A stretch of DNA of 64,000 nucleotides from Klebsormidium nitens. Lineage: Eukaryota > Streptophyta > Klebsormidiophyceae > Klebsormidiales > Klebsormidiaceae. How positions within the stretch are numbered: the stretch's first letter is position 1; every line of letters starts with the position of its first letter. A program made the translations under genes and the position numbers. The notes beneath the pieces were generated by a model that worked only from the letters and a program-made list of their open reading frames with translations, made no database searches and was not told the origin of the DNA. The stretch spans positions 21,168-85,167 of the forward strand of contig DF237216.1 of the NCBI GenBank assembly GCA_000708835.1. Direction: 5' to 3'. Of this stretch, positions 21,801 through 34,651 are shown piece after piece.

Positions 21801-24800
21801 CAATTCTTACCTACGCGTGTTTGCAGCATCCGGGCGTGAGCAATGGATACCTCATTGCAAGTCGGGACCCTCTTGCCACTCGCTACAACGATCGCGCTGT
21901 GCTGGTAAGTTCTGCTGACAAGCTGAGGCTCTCTGCACTGGCCACAAAGTAGGTTTCTCCGTGCAGATATTTGATAGGTTTTCAGTCTTAGCTTCCTTGG
22001 CTTCAAGGATTTGTCTCTCTTCGTATATCTTATCGTTGACACAGCCTAGATGACGTACTCGTGCATTTCCTCCTGACTTCCAGATTTGACCTTTCAGCTG
22101 CTCTCCGCATCTTGTTAAACGAAGTGACGATTCTGACACTTCGATGATCGGTTTTGCATGAAGGAAAACTACCATCTGGCGTCATCCTTCTCCGAGATTT
22201 ACAAGCCCGTTCAGGTGAGCAGTATACGGCTTCCTTCTCGAATTACTTCTCGCTTTGATCGCTAAGGAGAGACTCAGGGTCTGTCTGATACATCCCGCCG
22301 CCAACAAGGAATACATGCAGAACATGCTGTCTGCATCAGATCAGGCGGTCGTGGCGGTATTGTTCAAGGGCCTTGTCTTTCCATCAGGACTTTTGACCAG
22401 GACTGCCCTACCAAACATCACTTTGTAATCTTCAAGCTCAGCATCTAAGTCTGCGTGTGACCTTGCGAGAGCGGCTCCAATCACTCGCTTATATCCACGC
22501 TCTTTGACCAATCTTTTTGTGAGCCTCCCGTTTCAAGGCCTCATATTTACCCATCTCTTGTTGCAGAATATCATGAAGGGTTTCTCGTCTGAGCATCAGA
22601 AGGCTATCCGGGCGCTCATCATCCAGCTGGTGCTGATCACGGACATGTCTGAGCACTTCAACTTCGTCAACAAAGTGAGTAGATTTGAATTCTTGCCGGA
22701 AGCTCCAGGCCGATTTGCAGGGTTGGACGGCCCTTCTCACAGTACAGGCATTCAGTCACACGATGCCTCATCCTAGCACAAGAAACTTGGTAAGCTTTGG
22801 CAGCCAATTCCAGCTGCCAAATTGACCAGGCAAACACAGCAGTAATATAAGATCACCAGTACTTCTGACACTTTCTCGCTCAGGCGCGTTCTAGCACCTC
22901 GTGACTTCAAGTATAAAGCCAAGTTGCAAACATCTTTACATTGCTGCAGTTCAAGGCGTTCGTTCTGGGACCAGACTTCAGCCTCGAAGACCAGCAACAC
23001 CGGCTCTACGTTTTCCAGGTATGCAAGTCAATTGCCGGCACCATAAAATGCCTCCATTTAAGGTTTCTTAAGTCTAACTTCTAGGCCCAGCAATTGCCAC
23101 TCTATCAAGTGCTTCTCAGGACAAGCCGCTTTCTTGTTTAGCCATTTTGCATCATCAAACTTTGCAGCACTGCCACATCGCTTCTGTTTGCTTGATTGCA
23201 TCCTAAGATGCATGTTGCATGATGCATGTTCCCTTGCCCTTTCCCGCGGCCTGTGATCAGCAACCTTGCCACGCATTCAGAAGCACGAGATCTCTTAGTT
23301 GCGCGCTAGCCTTTTAACCAGGGATTCTGCTCCGCAGATGATCCTCAAATGCGCTGACCTCAACAGCGCTGCGAAACCACTCCGCTTAGCCAAAGTGTAA
23401 GTGACAAGCCTCGGTCGCATGTACCGGCCTGCTCAGATTACCCTGGCTCTCTCGGGTTTTCACAGATTTAGAGGAAACTCACGGCTTAAAATGCTGGTGC
23501 TGAAGAGAGGCGTTACGAACTGCAACGTCACCTGCTAATTGGTATCGCTCCTGAAAGACGGGACTGCTGAAATTCAAAGTCTTTCGCCCGTCTCTTGAAG
23601 ATGAAAATTGGAGGACGTGATCCAGAAGAGGCACTCACAGCAATATAACGAAGTAAGCGCCCCAGCACCCGTTTTTCTTCCTCCTCGCAGATGGGCGGAT
23701 AGGGTCACAGACGAGTTCTTCAATCAAGGAGACCTCGAAAAGAAACTGGGACTTCCGGTAGGTCACCACATCCTCTATCCTGGCGCCGACCTTCCTTTCA
23801 GCCGTACAGAGGGTTCGTATGAAGACTATTGACGTGGTGGGGAGTATCCTGTCTTTCCGAGAGCGGAACTCGTTGACCGAACCGGTTTATGAGACGTAGA
23901 GCCGTTCGGCCATATGTACATGTGCCGAGAGTCCAGTCGTCATACCCATCCAGTTAAGTATCGTCTAGATCCAAATCAACAAAGGCGAATTATCAAAATT
24001 CCTACCTTAGGCGACTGCGAGCGGAGGCCACATACTAATGGTGCTGTTAGATCCACTCGATGTTTTCAAAAAGTCGAGGAAATTCACCAATCGAGGACAC
24101 TAGTCGGCTTACATCACGACCTCTCAACCGCGAAATTTACGTATGCAAAACATCGATGTGCGGTACTATCAAGCTGTCGCCCTCAGTGGAGAGATTTGAG
24201 CAGCCGAGAAACTTGTTAATCTTTCCTGGAATCACGTGACAGACGGCTCCAATCTGGGTCCAAAATCAGAGTGCAGGACGATCCCTTTTGCTTATATGTG
24301 AGAATCTGAGCAACTGTGATTGCAATGTGCTTTCAGGTGTCACCAATGTGCGACAAGCAGGCGGCAGACATTCCGAGGCAACAGCTCCGCTTCATCGATT
24401 TCATCGTAAGTCTGCCCCAGTCTGTGAAGCTGGTTTGGAACCGCGTCTGACATCGTTTTTTGCGAGAAATGTTGGAGGCAAATTCACGAAAACGCTCTGT
24501 CCGCTCGAGAACTCACAAAAAAATCCGCCCTTCGCCAACGGGATTTGAAGTCGAAATGCGCCGTGTTTCTATGTGTTTCTATGTTTTTTTCTATGAACGA
24601 ACGGTCTAATGCTGAACGCCGAGTGTTCGCTTGGTGCAGGTGCAGCCAATGTTTGAGAGCTTCGCGGAGTACTGCCCAGCCCTCGACGAATGGTTCCGGG
24701 TGCGTTGAACAAAACTGGCTGTTATATCGAGAAGATTGCTGTGACATTTCAGAATCCTATGCAGAAGCGGACAGACAAATTGTTTTATCTGCTACAAAGC

Positions 24801-25097
24801 TCGACTTTTGACGTAAGTCATTGTTGACTCAAGAGCTGCAGAACTGTGCGAAGTGTCTCTCTCAGAGGTTGCTTGGACTGTAGCGAACCAGCTGTCAGAC
24901 ATCACGTAGCTCGCCGGAACGCATGTTCCCAAGGTCAGAGAGTCCCGAATATCCGTCCTTTTTGAAATGCTTGAGCTCTTCGGTCGCAGGATCTGGAGAA
25001 CAACAAAGAGTACTGGGAAAGCCAGTGCAAAGGCGCGCAGCAATGCTCAGGCAGAGCCATGCGGCGATCCAACAGCGAGAGGTCTCTCAAGTTGTAG
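18812..25097 (+). CDS. Class I 3',5'-cyclic nucleotide phosphodiesterase, 16 exons
   Basis: The enzyme hydrolyses cAMP and/or cGMP. Exons: 18812-19167, 19391-19463, 19656-19857, 20349-20571, 20843-20984, 21198-21272, 21530-21592, 21827-21904, 22164-22214, 22567-22674, 22950-23018, 23338-23396, 23691-23757, 24337-24405, 24640-24699, 24990-25097. Donors are GT and acceptors AG, phases agree throughout, and the product is about 600 residues. Catalytic hallmarks in order: PYHNACHATDV (HNxxH metal site), IIHDFKHPGVSN, RYNDRAVLENYH, KCADLN (metal Asp), DEFFNQGDLEKKLGLP and QLRFIDFIVQPMF with the invariant purine-binding Gln. The N-terminal third shows no recognised domain. No cyclase domain is fused, unlike bryophyte CAPE. 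The acceptor at 20349, the start at 18812 and a possible extra exon in 21351-21470 are the least certain points. Confidence 0.88.
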
Positions 25098-26256
25098 GGT
25101 CGATGCTCTGACACAAGACGCTTAGCGGATTATTTGACATTTAATGGCTCTCAATGGACATCTGAGGTAGGGCGCCATCATTCGCGGAAGAAACACTGCA
25201 CCTCCATGGCCGGTCAACCTCCACTAGCTTGCATAATCACCGTCAAAAGGTATCAATCGGATACAATTGAAGGTTAACGTTAGCTTTCAAATTTATTCTA
25301 AGCAGAGCATTGCACTGGACCTCACCCAACGTACGGCAGTCCATGAGAGGCCGGACTTCCATTCCAACCTAGGCAGCGTTAGTGGACGTGGCTAGTTCAT
25401 TGCTTAACAAGGTACCGCAAACGCAAGCAACCGTTGAAGCATCCGGTGATCCCCAGGCCCTGAGGCTCGTGTCCCAACTTTCATTATAGCGAATTCTGCG
25501 TCACACGAGCCTCAGCACTTTTCATCGAATATATGCGTAACGCCTTTGAAACTTGCATGGTTGAGTGCATGAGAGCACTGTTTATAGGATGCAGTAGCTC
25601 CCATGGCCGCGATATGCGCGGCCTTGCATGAAATATAGGCAATGATGCCAGCCGCGCTGGCCGGTTATGAGTCCCATCCAGAACATGATGACAAATTAGT
25701 CATTTAGGGCAGCAGGCTCGGGCCCCACATATGTGCGGGCCCGTACTAGACGTGTATATAGGCCGCGCGTGATTGCATTGGACGCCGCAACGTACCGCTT
25801 ATGGCATGATTGCAGTGCGCAGCGTATTACAGGTGTTTGCATGCCCGGCGGCCGCCCACTTAGTCCGGCACCCAATTAGATTGGGCGGCCCAGTCGGATG
25901 CATGCCAGCACGTGTACGATTCATATCACAGGCCCGGCGGCAGACGGGCCGTCTCTTCGCCTGCAACGGCGCCGCGCATCAGGGCTTGTGCATGTCGGAT
26001 GCGTGACCGACCTCACGATGATCAGCTTTTGCTTTACAGGCCTCTCCTTGCGGCTTGACATGTCCGGTAAGTATGAAGGGTGCAATCTAGCCATTTCTGT
26101 CACGGTATGCAGGACAATTCAGGTGAGACGTTAAAGAAATAGCAACATCCTGCTGACTGGCGAGACAGCTCTGTGAGAGCCCACCTTTGCACAAGGATCA
26201 ATGATCCAATCTACCGAACAAGTCCCTAGACGTTACCCTACGATTAAAGCGCTCAG
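25098..26256. other. Intergenic region between PDE and UXS 3' ends
   Basis: The PDE and UXS genes converge here. No gene is supported. Near 25718-25742 lies a near-palindrome CGGGCCC...CACATATGTG...CGGGCCCG, and 25600-25990 is rich in CCGCGC and GGCCGG words. Polyadenylation sites for both genes should lie in this stretch but cannot be fixed. Confidence 0.45.
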
Positions 26257-29200
26257 TCATTGGCTGGCACCGAGCTGTTTTGGGGTCTTGAGCCGTGCTT
26301 TGAAATCCTCAACCATGAGCGGCAAGCCCTCACGTAAAGGCACTTTTGGCTCCCACTTGAGTAGCGCCTTGGCCTTGCTGATGTCAGGCTTGCGCTGGTG
26401 TGGGTCATCAGCAGTGTTTTCACGGTACGCAATCTGAGCGGCGGGGTCAATAACCTCCCGCACGACCTGAAACAACAGGAGGAAGATGTATACCAGAACC
26501 ATAGGTTCTTCTGAAACGGGCAGAAGCGAGGCCCGAAGACTATGTAAGGGTGATCTGCCGCAGAGCCGGGTATGCAGTTTGTGCGACCTGTTAAGAATTG
26601 TATGCACGGCCTTGGATAGAGAAGCATCAATTGTGAGCCTGTGTCTCGTTAGAGACACATAAGGAGCATGCTGTGGGTCTGGACCTTTTCAAGTAACAGC
26701 ATCATTTAGAAAGAGACGGGGGGGCTGAGCAGCTTCGAATCAGAAGCGTGCGGAAACAGAGAACTCTCAAAATGCCGACCGCAGCCAGCTCGCACCGTCT
26801 GCCTCGCCGTGAAAGGTGCCCAGACTGAACGGGTCCAAGAGAAGCCAATAATATGGAAAAATCCCTTCACGAGGAACAAATGAAGGGGTGTGTTGTTTTG
26901 GCGGAGCTCGACGGGCTCGCCAAAGGAAAGCATTTAGAATCTCCTGTCCTTACTTCTGAAACCGTAATGGGAAATTGGAGAGAAAGAAAATCGGGAAACA
27001 AACAGAAGATGTAGGCACCCAAGGGAACAGCTCAAGCGTAGTACACTCCCCGCAGGTCAAACATTCCGCAACTGTAAAGAGTCATTTCGCAAAGAGTAAA
27101 AGGGAAACGGCAAGTATGACAAAGATGGAGGTAAGCTGCGCCGTATGGCTGGGGAAATGATGGTCGGTGTGGATGCCCACCTCGGCGAGCTCGAGCATGG
27201 TAAACTCCTTGAAGTCAAAAGGTTTCCAAATTGCAGAGAAACAATTTTGGGAGATCGAGTGGGAGATTGCAAACTTAACGAAGACGGAAAAAGCTGCGCA
27301 GAATGGCTGGGAAATGATGATTGGTGTGAATGCCCACCTCGGCGAGCTCGAGCATGGTGAACTCCCCGGGGTTGCCCAGGTTGAAGGGGCCGATGTGCTC
27401 GCCGTCCATCAGGGCCATCAAGCCGGCCACCTGCATGACATCAGCATGATGTCAGCGAGGGGTCCGCAAAAAGCGGCCTCTGGACCGTCCGGGCCGAGAT
27501 GCAGGACGAACCACGTCCACTGCTTTGCAAACCCTTGGACAGAGGAAAAGAGAGGGTATGGATGACGACATCAGCATGCTGCAAACTGCTGACATTATGG
27601 TGGATATGACGCTCGGGCAGAGGGTTGCAATTCCGGCTGCCGCATCCGGTATTGCTGAATGGACTCCCCTGCCCCTTCACACCGTGCGCCGGGCCAGTGC
27701 TGAAAAACTCCTCCACAGGCGCTTTCGCAAAAACAGGGTCCGTTCTCGGGGGCCGCGGATTGTTAACTGCTTGAGGGAGCGCCGCACATTGGCAAAATGG
27801 AAACAGGTTCACTAAGCCCACCAAAAATATAAACCAGGTTCAAAGCGGAAAGACGTGAAGAGTTACGAAAGCGCCGGCCTTGCAGAGCGCCTTACCAAGT
27901 CGGAGACGTACTGGAAGCTCCGCGTCTGCTTCCCGTCCCCATACACCGTCATTGGCTCTTTTCGCAAGGCCTGCAACGAAGACGGCGGTGGTTGGAGGAA
28001 ACCCACTTGCGAAAGGGAAGCAATGGGAGCAAAGTATGCGAGCTGACGGTTTTTCAGCCCATGTGGCAATTTTCAGAAATTCAGATACGAAATGCGAGGA
28101 ATCCTGACGCCAAAGGTTAATGGTGTGCGCGGTTCAAACGTTTTATGGCGGTATAGGAATCCAACAGCAGATGTCGACGCATTTCCTTTTTCTCGTCCTG
28201 CAAACAGCGCGCGGGAGCTCGCACACCGTACAATAACCCCATGCAAGAAAGAGCCGTCGAATGATACAGACAAGACGGCTGAGGCGGGCGTTACTAAGAT
28301 TAATGGAAATTGGTAAGGGTGATTGTGTAATTGCTAGAGACTGGTACATGTTTATCCAAAAGGAAACGAAGGAGGGCGGCTTCCTTGTAGAGTACCTGGG
28401 CCACAAAGTTGCTGACGACACGCCCGTCGTCGATGAGCATGCGCGGGCCGTACGTGTTGAAGATACGCGCAATCCGCACCTGCGCCGTAGACAAAAGCAG
28501 AAATGCGATTTCGTTCCTCCCTGTGTGATAACTTCCTCTGCTAGTCCGAGCCACTCCGCTTTCCTCGTTAACTGGGCGACAACCACGCAGATATTCGTAT
28601 TTGCGTTGAAACTTAAAGTCCCAATCCAGGCAAGCCTCTGTCCTTTGGCAAGTCCGACTTGTCCAATGAGATCCGCCTGGAACAGAAGCGGCACAAAGCC
28701 TCGCATAACGACTCGAGAAAGACATCGTTCCTGAATCTTGCTCCAGCAAAGCATCAAGAGCAGCAAAAAGCCGGACGCAGAAGGTGAAAGACCGCAATTT
28801 GGGCACGTCGAGCTTGAATGTTGAAACTTAATCGATCTGAGCAACTTACGTCGACCCCACTCCCTCGATGGTAGTCCATTGTGAGCGCCTCCGCGGTCCG
28901 CTTGCCCTCATCGTAGCAGCTCCGCTCGCCTGCAACAAAAATTCAACCTTATATTACCAGTTTTTTTAAAAAAATTCAGGAATTCTGCGAAAAAACGACG
29001 TTTCCAAACAATGGAACCCTGTAAGACAGGGTGTCTGAATGGTCTTGGTACCGAAGCAGCAAAGGCGAGAAGCAACGATTCACAGATCTTACGCATATCT
29101 GAAAGGAAATGACCCGCAGTAGCACTGTTGCGTTGCAGCATGTCATCTATGATCTATGATATTCGTTGCAACCATGAGCAGGCAAATGAGGTCAAAACAG

Positions 29201-32200
29201 CGGACTTGAGACGCTCCTTTTCGCCTTAATGTTGGGCAGTCCGCATGCACTATTGGCAGCGCTGAGCGATTGGTGTTGTCAACAGCTTTTGCAGATGGCA
29301 TCAAAAGCCCGAAATCCCGCTCCCAACAAGCACTAGTCCTTGCGCATCAAACGTCGACACGCAATTGGATACTTGTTGCGAATCATTTGGCATCAACTGG
29401 GGTGGGTTCAAACATCCGGCTCCATCGCTTCCATAGGACGACTTTATGCGATTCAAGCACAGCCTTTTGAAACCACCAATCGGTGCATATTGCAATCAAG
29501 GATTATTCAGACTGCACAAAAGGGACAGCGAAGAGCAGAATGACGTTTAGTTACACACAGAGATGCTTTTCCAGCTGCTTTTCAACCATCCGATGCAGCT
29601 TTAGAACATTAAGAATAGAAAGTTAGCCTAGCCCATTTTCAGAACCAATCACCGTGGAAAAACAACTCCAACTGATGGAACCAGTGCTAACGAAGATAAA
29701 TTCTGTGAGATAGGGACAATCGAGAAGAGGCAATGCAGAACGGCCCTAACAAGGACACCTTCGCACATTGACTCTAGCAATCAAAGACAATGACCCAAAT
29801 CTTTCTGGCTTCAGTTAGATTGTTGGAGATCCCTGTCTGGCTTGAGTTGCAACGCCAGACTTTGCCCATCAAAGCCACTTGACGTCAATAAGCAGGTGGT
29901 CCGACTTGTGAGCTTGTGTCGAAGACCTTCCCCGTGATTTTGACTTGTGTAGAGTATCGACAGGGACTTGTGAGGCCTCAGGGATGCTCCTTTCATAGTG
30001 GCAATGGGAATGCGCCGACCCTACCAATACCGTTTCTCCATACCGAGAAAGGCTGTGCTCCCAGTGAGTAATCTCTACCTCGCCACCAATCTTGCTCATC
30101 AAACCTCGAGCGACTACAGAAAGAAACATGCAGCCCAAGAAGAGATGAGGCTCGTGGCAGAATACCGCAGAAGCTGAATGGACAAAGATGGAACGAGCAA
30201 AAGAGTGCACTCAAACTCTAATTAGAACAACTGGAGACAATTGGCACTCTTTACAACTCTGCTTTACGACGGCATCAGACCCGTCCGCAACAAAGAGGAT
30301 TTAAGATTTCCAACAAGGGTCGGAATCATCAAAGCGGTACAAGTTTGCGCACAACAGCAAAACCGGAGTTGTCAGCCTGGGCCTCAAACGGTTGAGTAAA
30401 ACGGACAACCGGCGTAACTGCCAATATTCCAAAGCGGCCCTCCACCAATGAAGACTAGCAAAGGCATGGCTAAAGGGCCAGAATGAACCGAGCGAAGAAA
30501 ATTGCGGAGCTCTCTGAAGGCTATGTCCTTAAGCCCCCGCACGAAACTCAAGCGAATGTCGTTCATTTGCAGATTGATGAAGCACTTTCGATCAAGAAGT
30601 TGATCAGAAAAGCGTGCAATTCTTGGTCTTTCCTGGACTGCAATCGGTCCAGTCGGTTATTCAAGGACATCACCATACCGCCCAAACGAGCATGTGAGCA
30701 CGGTGCGGACTAGAGCAAAGTTAAAAACTGTCGGAGATGGAATGGCGTTCTTTGCAAGGCTCTGGAGTCGGATGCTGCTTTCAACTTTCTATTTACATCA
30801 TAGCCCGTTCAAGCGTGCGGCGAAACCAAGGGAATGTGACAATCAGAGAACTCTGGCACAAACCCAGCACGCAATAGGCGGGTAGCGATTCAGAAGGCGA
30901 CGAATCACTTTTACAGTTTACAGAGAGGCTAACAGGCTCTGGCGTCGGAGGATAGGAACCCAGCATGGGCGAGTCAAAGCGCTCCTGCTAGCCCAGCCGC
31001 TAGTCTCCTCACAGCCAGTCCTAATATTTCGGACGGATTATCTGGACAGATTTTCTGGACGAATTTTCTGCAAACGCGAAATGTAGTAGAATCGCTGACC
31101 GACGACTTGCAGACGCATGACCCATGACGACACTAACAGAGAGGGGTATCTCAGAACAATACACCCGTCAACTCCGCAGCTCCATTGTCCTACTCCACTG
31201 CAACGACGGGGTGAGAAAGAGGCAATGGACTTTCAGATTGACTTACGAGATCAAAGCAACAAGCCGGCTCCTACTGATAGGCTCCCACTGATGATGAATC
31301 TGAGTAAGGGACAGACACAAAGAGAATTAAAACAAAAATGAAGGAGAAGGAAGTCACAACGCTTACCAAACACAAATGAACAAAGAGGAAGAAAGAAGTC
31401 ACGACAGACAGGGGGAACGAAGCGATTAAATACCAGATAAGCAGAGCAAAGATGGTCAAAAGGGGATGATGCATCAAGGCGTACCAATTGGGTTAACGTG
31501 GCCCCAGTACTCCTCCGTCTGCGGATGCTGCTCCGGATCCCCGTACACCTCGCTCGTGCTCGTCACCAGGAACCGCGCCTTAACCCGCTTCGCTAACCCG
31601 AGCATGTTGAGCGTCCCCATCACGCTCGTCTTGATCGTTTTCACCGGGTTGTACTTGTAGAAGACGGGGGAGGCGGGACACGCCAGGTGGTAAATCTGGT
31701 CGACTTCGAGCATCAGGGGCTCGACGACGTCGTGGCGGATGAGCTCAAAGCGGGGGTCGCCGAAGTGGTGCGCGACGTTCTCGCGCCGGCCCGTGAAGAA
31801 GCTGTCGACCACGACCACCGAGTCGCCGCGCTCCAGCAACCTGCGCAGTTGATAGGCACGCTCGTGAGGCCAGCAATCAAAAAACAATACCGTTGACCAA
31901 TACGAAAAGCCCCAACTTCAGCCCTCCAGATCGTACGGTGAGGTTGCATTTGATTCTCTCTGCAGTTGCAAGGGCGAATCTGAATCCTGCCGGCGACGTT
32001 TCCACATATTCAGGGGTCGCCGCGCTTCCGAAGTTTTGACTTGACATTTTTGCCCAGTTGGTGGACAAAAGGCCAAATGTGTCAAGAAAACAGGAGACAT
32101 GTCCATTAATTACGCGGCCCAAACAGAAAAAGCCAATAAAAAGCTCATCCAGCAGGTCAGGGACAGGATACAACATCCTTATTTCTGAGCTTGGGTCCTC

Positions 32201-33818
32201 TTCTGGAATATCAACCACGATCGAGGTAAGTGCCCTGACCATCACGTTACCAAAATACACCGGGACAGCCAGAAGATGCTAAAAGGGCACGATCAAAACG
32301 AGCATGTACGACTTTCTCAGAATGTCTTTCCAAAGCCCGCATTGAAACCTGTCGGCGACAGAAGAAACAACCTCCGAGGACCAGAACAACTGTAATAGAA
32401 GCTGCTCCTATCAAAGCCCAGTTGTCATTCTAGAACGGCGCTCTGTCGGCCTTTCTGACGCCTGGGAAACATTCTGCTTTCGCAATTGTGCTACATTTCT
32501 TCCTTGCTGCTTAAACTTTCGCAAGCTCCAAATTGCACTAACTGGAAACTATGCCTTAGTTATAGGCTAAAACTTTGAAAACTCGTGTGCAAACTCCCCA
32601 AACATTGCAAAATGGAGCACGACATCAGTCGCCTTGAAAGGCGGGCTTTATATGGCCCAGAAGGACATTGGCTTGCACAGAAGGATCAAAACATATGATA
32701 CAATGGTGATAGGTAGGAGAACCTTCCAGGGATAAATGCAGGTCCAAAGTTGGCGTCTCCACCACTTCTCGAAGTTATCCAAGTGTGCCGCCACTAACTA
32801 TGCCCCATTTCATGGTCCCTATTGCCGAACCAGACCTCCGTCCCAAAGTCAGATCATCTTGGGTGAACAGAATTTGGTGCTAATTCTCTTATTAATATGC
32901 CCCAGTGGGCTTCACATCAGAATCAGCATTTTCAGTCCCGAACTTGAGATCTCAGTTGACGGCCCGTCCAAATCCTTGCAGCAATCCGGTCCTTACGATC
33001 AGCGAACCCTAATGCCTGCGACAAAATCGAGATCCGCACGAGACACCGCACCTGTCAACCAGATGGCTCCCAACGAAGCCCGCTCCTCCAGTCACCAGGA
33101 TCCTCTTTCTGGATCGCGGCAGCGGCATCGGTTTGCTCTTCACAACCGCAGACTCGAGTCCCTTCTCCTCCACCACCCGTCTCTCGACCACCTCGTCCTC
33201 TTTCCTCAGAGAAGCTGCGCCATCGTCTTCAGTCTCATCCAAGTCTGGTTCGGCCTCCTTGACCAAAGCTGACTCCCTTTTGCTCTCACTCAATCGGGTC
33301 TGAGTGGCCCACTTCTCTTCCGCTATCTCGTCTACATCCATGGGGTCTACCTCATCGCTCCGGTCCTTCTTTTGCACTGCTTTCGCTGCGTCGTTGAGCT
33401 GCTTATCAACAGAACTTGCGGCATCGCTGGGCTTCTTCTTATCGACCTTCCCAAGAGCCTCGGCTTTTGTGAGCCCCTCTTTTGATCCCTCCACTTCTTC
33501 CAGTTCCGAAGGCCATGACTCCGTCACCCCCCCATCAGACTGGGCCACCTCCTCTGCATGGGTTTCAAACTGAGGTTCCGCGATCCCCCCGGAAGCATCC
33601 CCCTTCACAGTGACTTTTATCGGATTAGCCAGACTCGGCTCAGAGTAACCAAAATGCTGCCCTGTTGGTTGGTACACGTAAAGCAGAGCTGCAATTGCGA
33701 TGCCGGTGAACACAAACAGCGCTTTGCCCCGACACAAGCAGCCCAAACCGCAGCAAACGTTTCGGGGGGGCGGCTTCCCGTTATAGCGGTGGGGCCGAGG
33801 CACCCCCCGGAACGCCAT
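26257..33818 (-). CDS. UXS: UDP-glucuronate decarboxylase (UDP-xylose synthase), Golgi type, 7 exons
   Basis: UXS converts UDP-glucuronate to UDP-xylose for cell-wall xylan and glycoprotein synthesis. Exons: 33818-33052, 31840-31485, 28929-28850, 28479-28396, 27970-27896, 27431-27338, 26466-26257. A membrane segment (about residues 33-51, [17 protein letters not shown]) marks a type II Golgi protein. An unusually long acidic/Lys-rich stem (to about residue 235) precedes the SDR fold: the NAD loop [27 protein letters not shown], the catalytic SCYDEGKR (YxxxK), [45 protein letters not shown] and [14 protein letters not shown]. Length is about 554 residues if exon 6 is read in frame. Exon 6 has 94 bases where 93 are needed: one extra base in an AAA run at about 27420-27422. 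This would break the frame unless it is a sequence error. All other phases agree. Confidence 0.9.
27120..27364. repeat. Tandem duplication covering the 3' end of UXS exon 6
   Basis: The block ending GCCCACCTCGGCGAGCTCGAG occurs at about 27175 and again at about 27332, offset 157 bp. Flanking similarity (GCTGCGCCGTATGGCTGGG versus GCTGCGCAGAATGGCTGGG) extends left. The inner copy contains the last ~27 coding bases of UXS exon 6 plus its GTGGGC donor, lying in the following intron as a decoy 5' splice site. Confidence 0.75.
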
Positions 33819-34651
33819 TGTTAGGGCTTCCAGCTTAAACCTCTTCGTTTGAGTCTCTTCAACGGATCTGAAATCGGCAAGCCACAGCAGATGTAATCCT
33901 TCTGCAGTTCAACTGTCTGCACATACGATTGCCTGAAAGTGAGAAAGTGCATCCAGGTGTGCAAACTTGCAGAAGCAATTTTCCAGAGGGATGAGCAGAG
34001 GAGCAAACGCCGCATTCCCAAGCCACATGCGGGCTCTAGGATCAGCTCCTACTACTAGATCAGCTCAGACCTGGAGGAAACGCCTGCCGCCCTGCCCATC
34101 CCAGCCGCGCACCCAAATCCAAAGGACATTGGTCCTTTCTGTCGTGCAGCAGCATGGGGGCATTCAATATTGGCGCGGATTCAAAAATCAGCTTGCTCAG
34201 GAGCCCCGCAGAGCCCCGGGTACTTAAAAGGAAAAGTTAAAACCTTAACCGAAAATGATACAAACCATTTACCGGCTTCTCGTACCCAATCTAACCCCGA
34301 AGCTAACCCCAAGTGTGCCTCGGGTGCTTAAATCGTTGTCAAAGAAAGATCTGAAAATTGAAACAATATGTAGGGCCTACCGTTGGGTTTGAGCACCAAG
34401 TCAGCTGATCAAATCACCCTATCTAGTTGCTGTTTATGCAAGCCGTGGATCATATCCATCGACGCCTCTTGTGAAAAGCTTGCTTGCAGCCGACGCAACT
34501 TAGCGCCGATTCTTAGCCGTCAAAAGCGCAAACTATGGTCTTGATCCTTATCGGACGGCGCCAATCCCTTCCCCCCTGGACACTGGTGGCCCTTCCTTCT
34601 CAAGTTTCCTCCGGCCATTGTGCTCTGCAAAGGAGAGCTCTGCATTCATAA

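Noticed and set aside
23608-23690. Extra PDE exon reading VIQKRHSQQYNE
   Set aside because: The direct junction from 23396 to 23691 restores the canonical family sequence in phase, so this stretch is taken as intron.
27145-27565. Plus-strand frames over UXS exon 6
   Set aside because: They are antisense to a well-supported UXS exon and to its tandem copy.
28143-28844. 233-codon minus-strand frame
   Set aside because: It runs through UXS introns and out of frame across UXS exon 4 (28479-28396), so it is a shadow frame.
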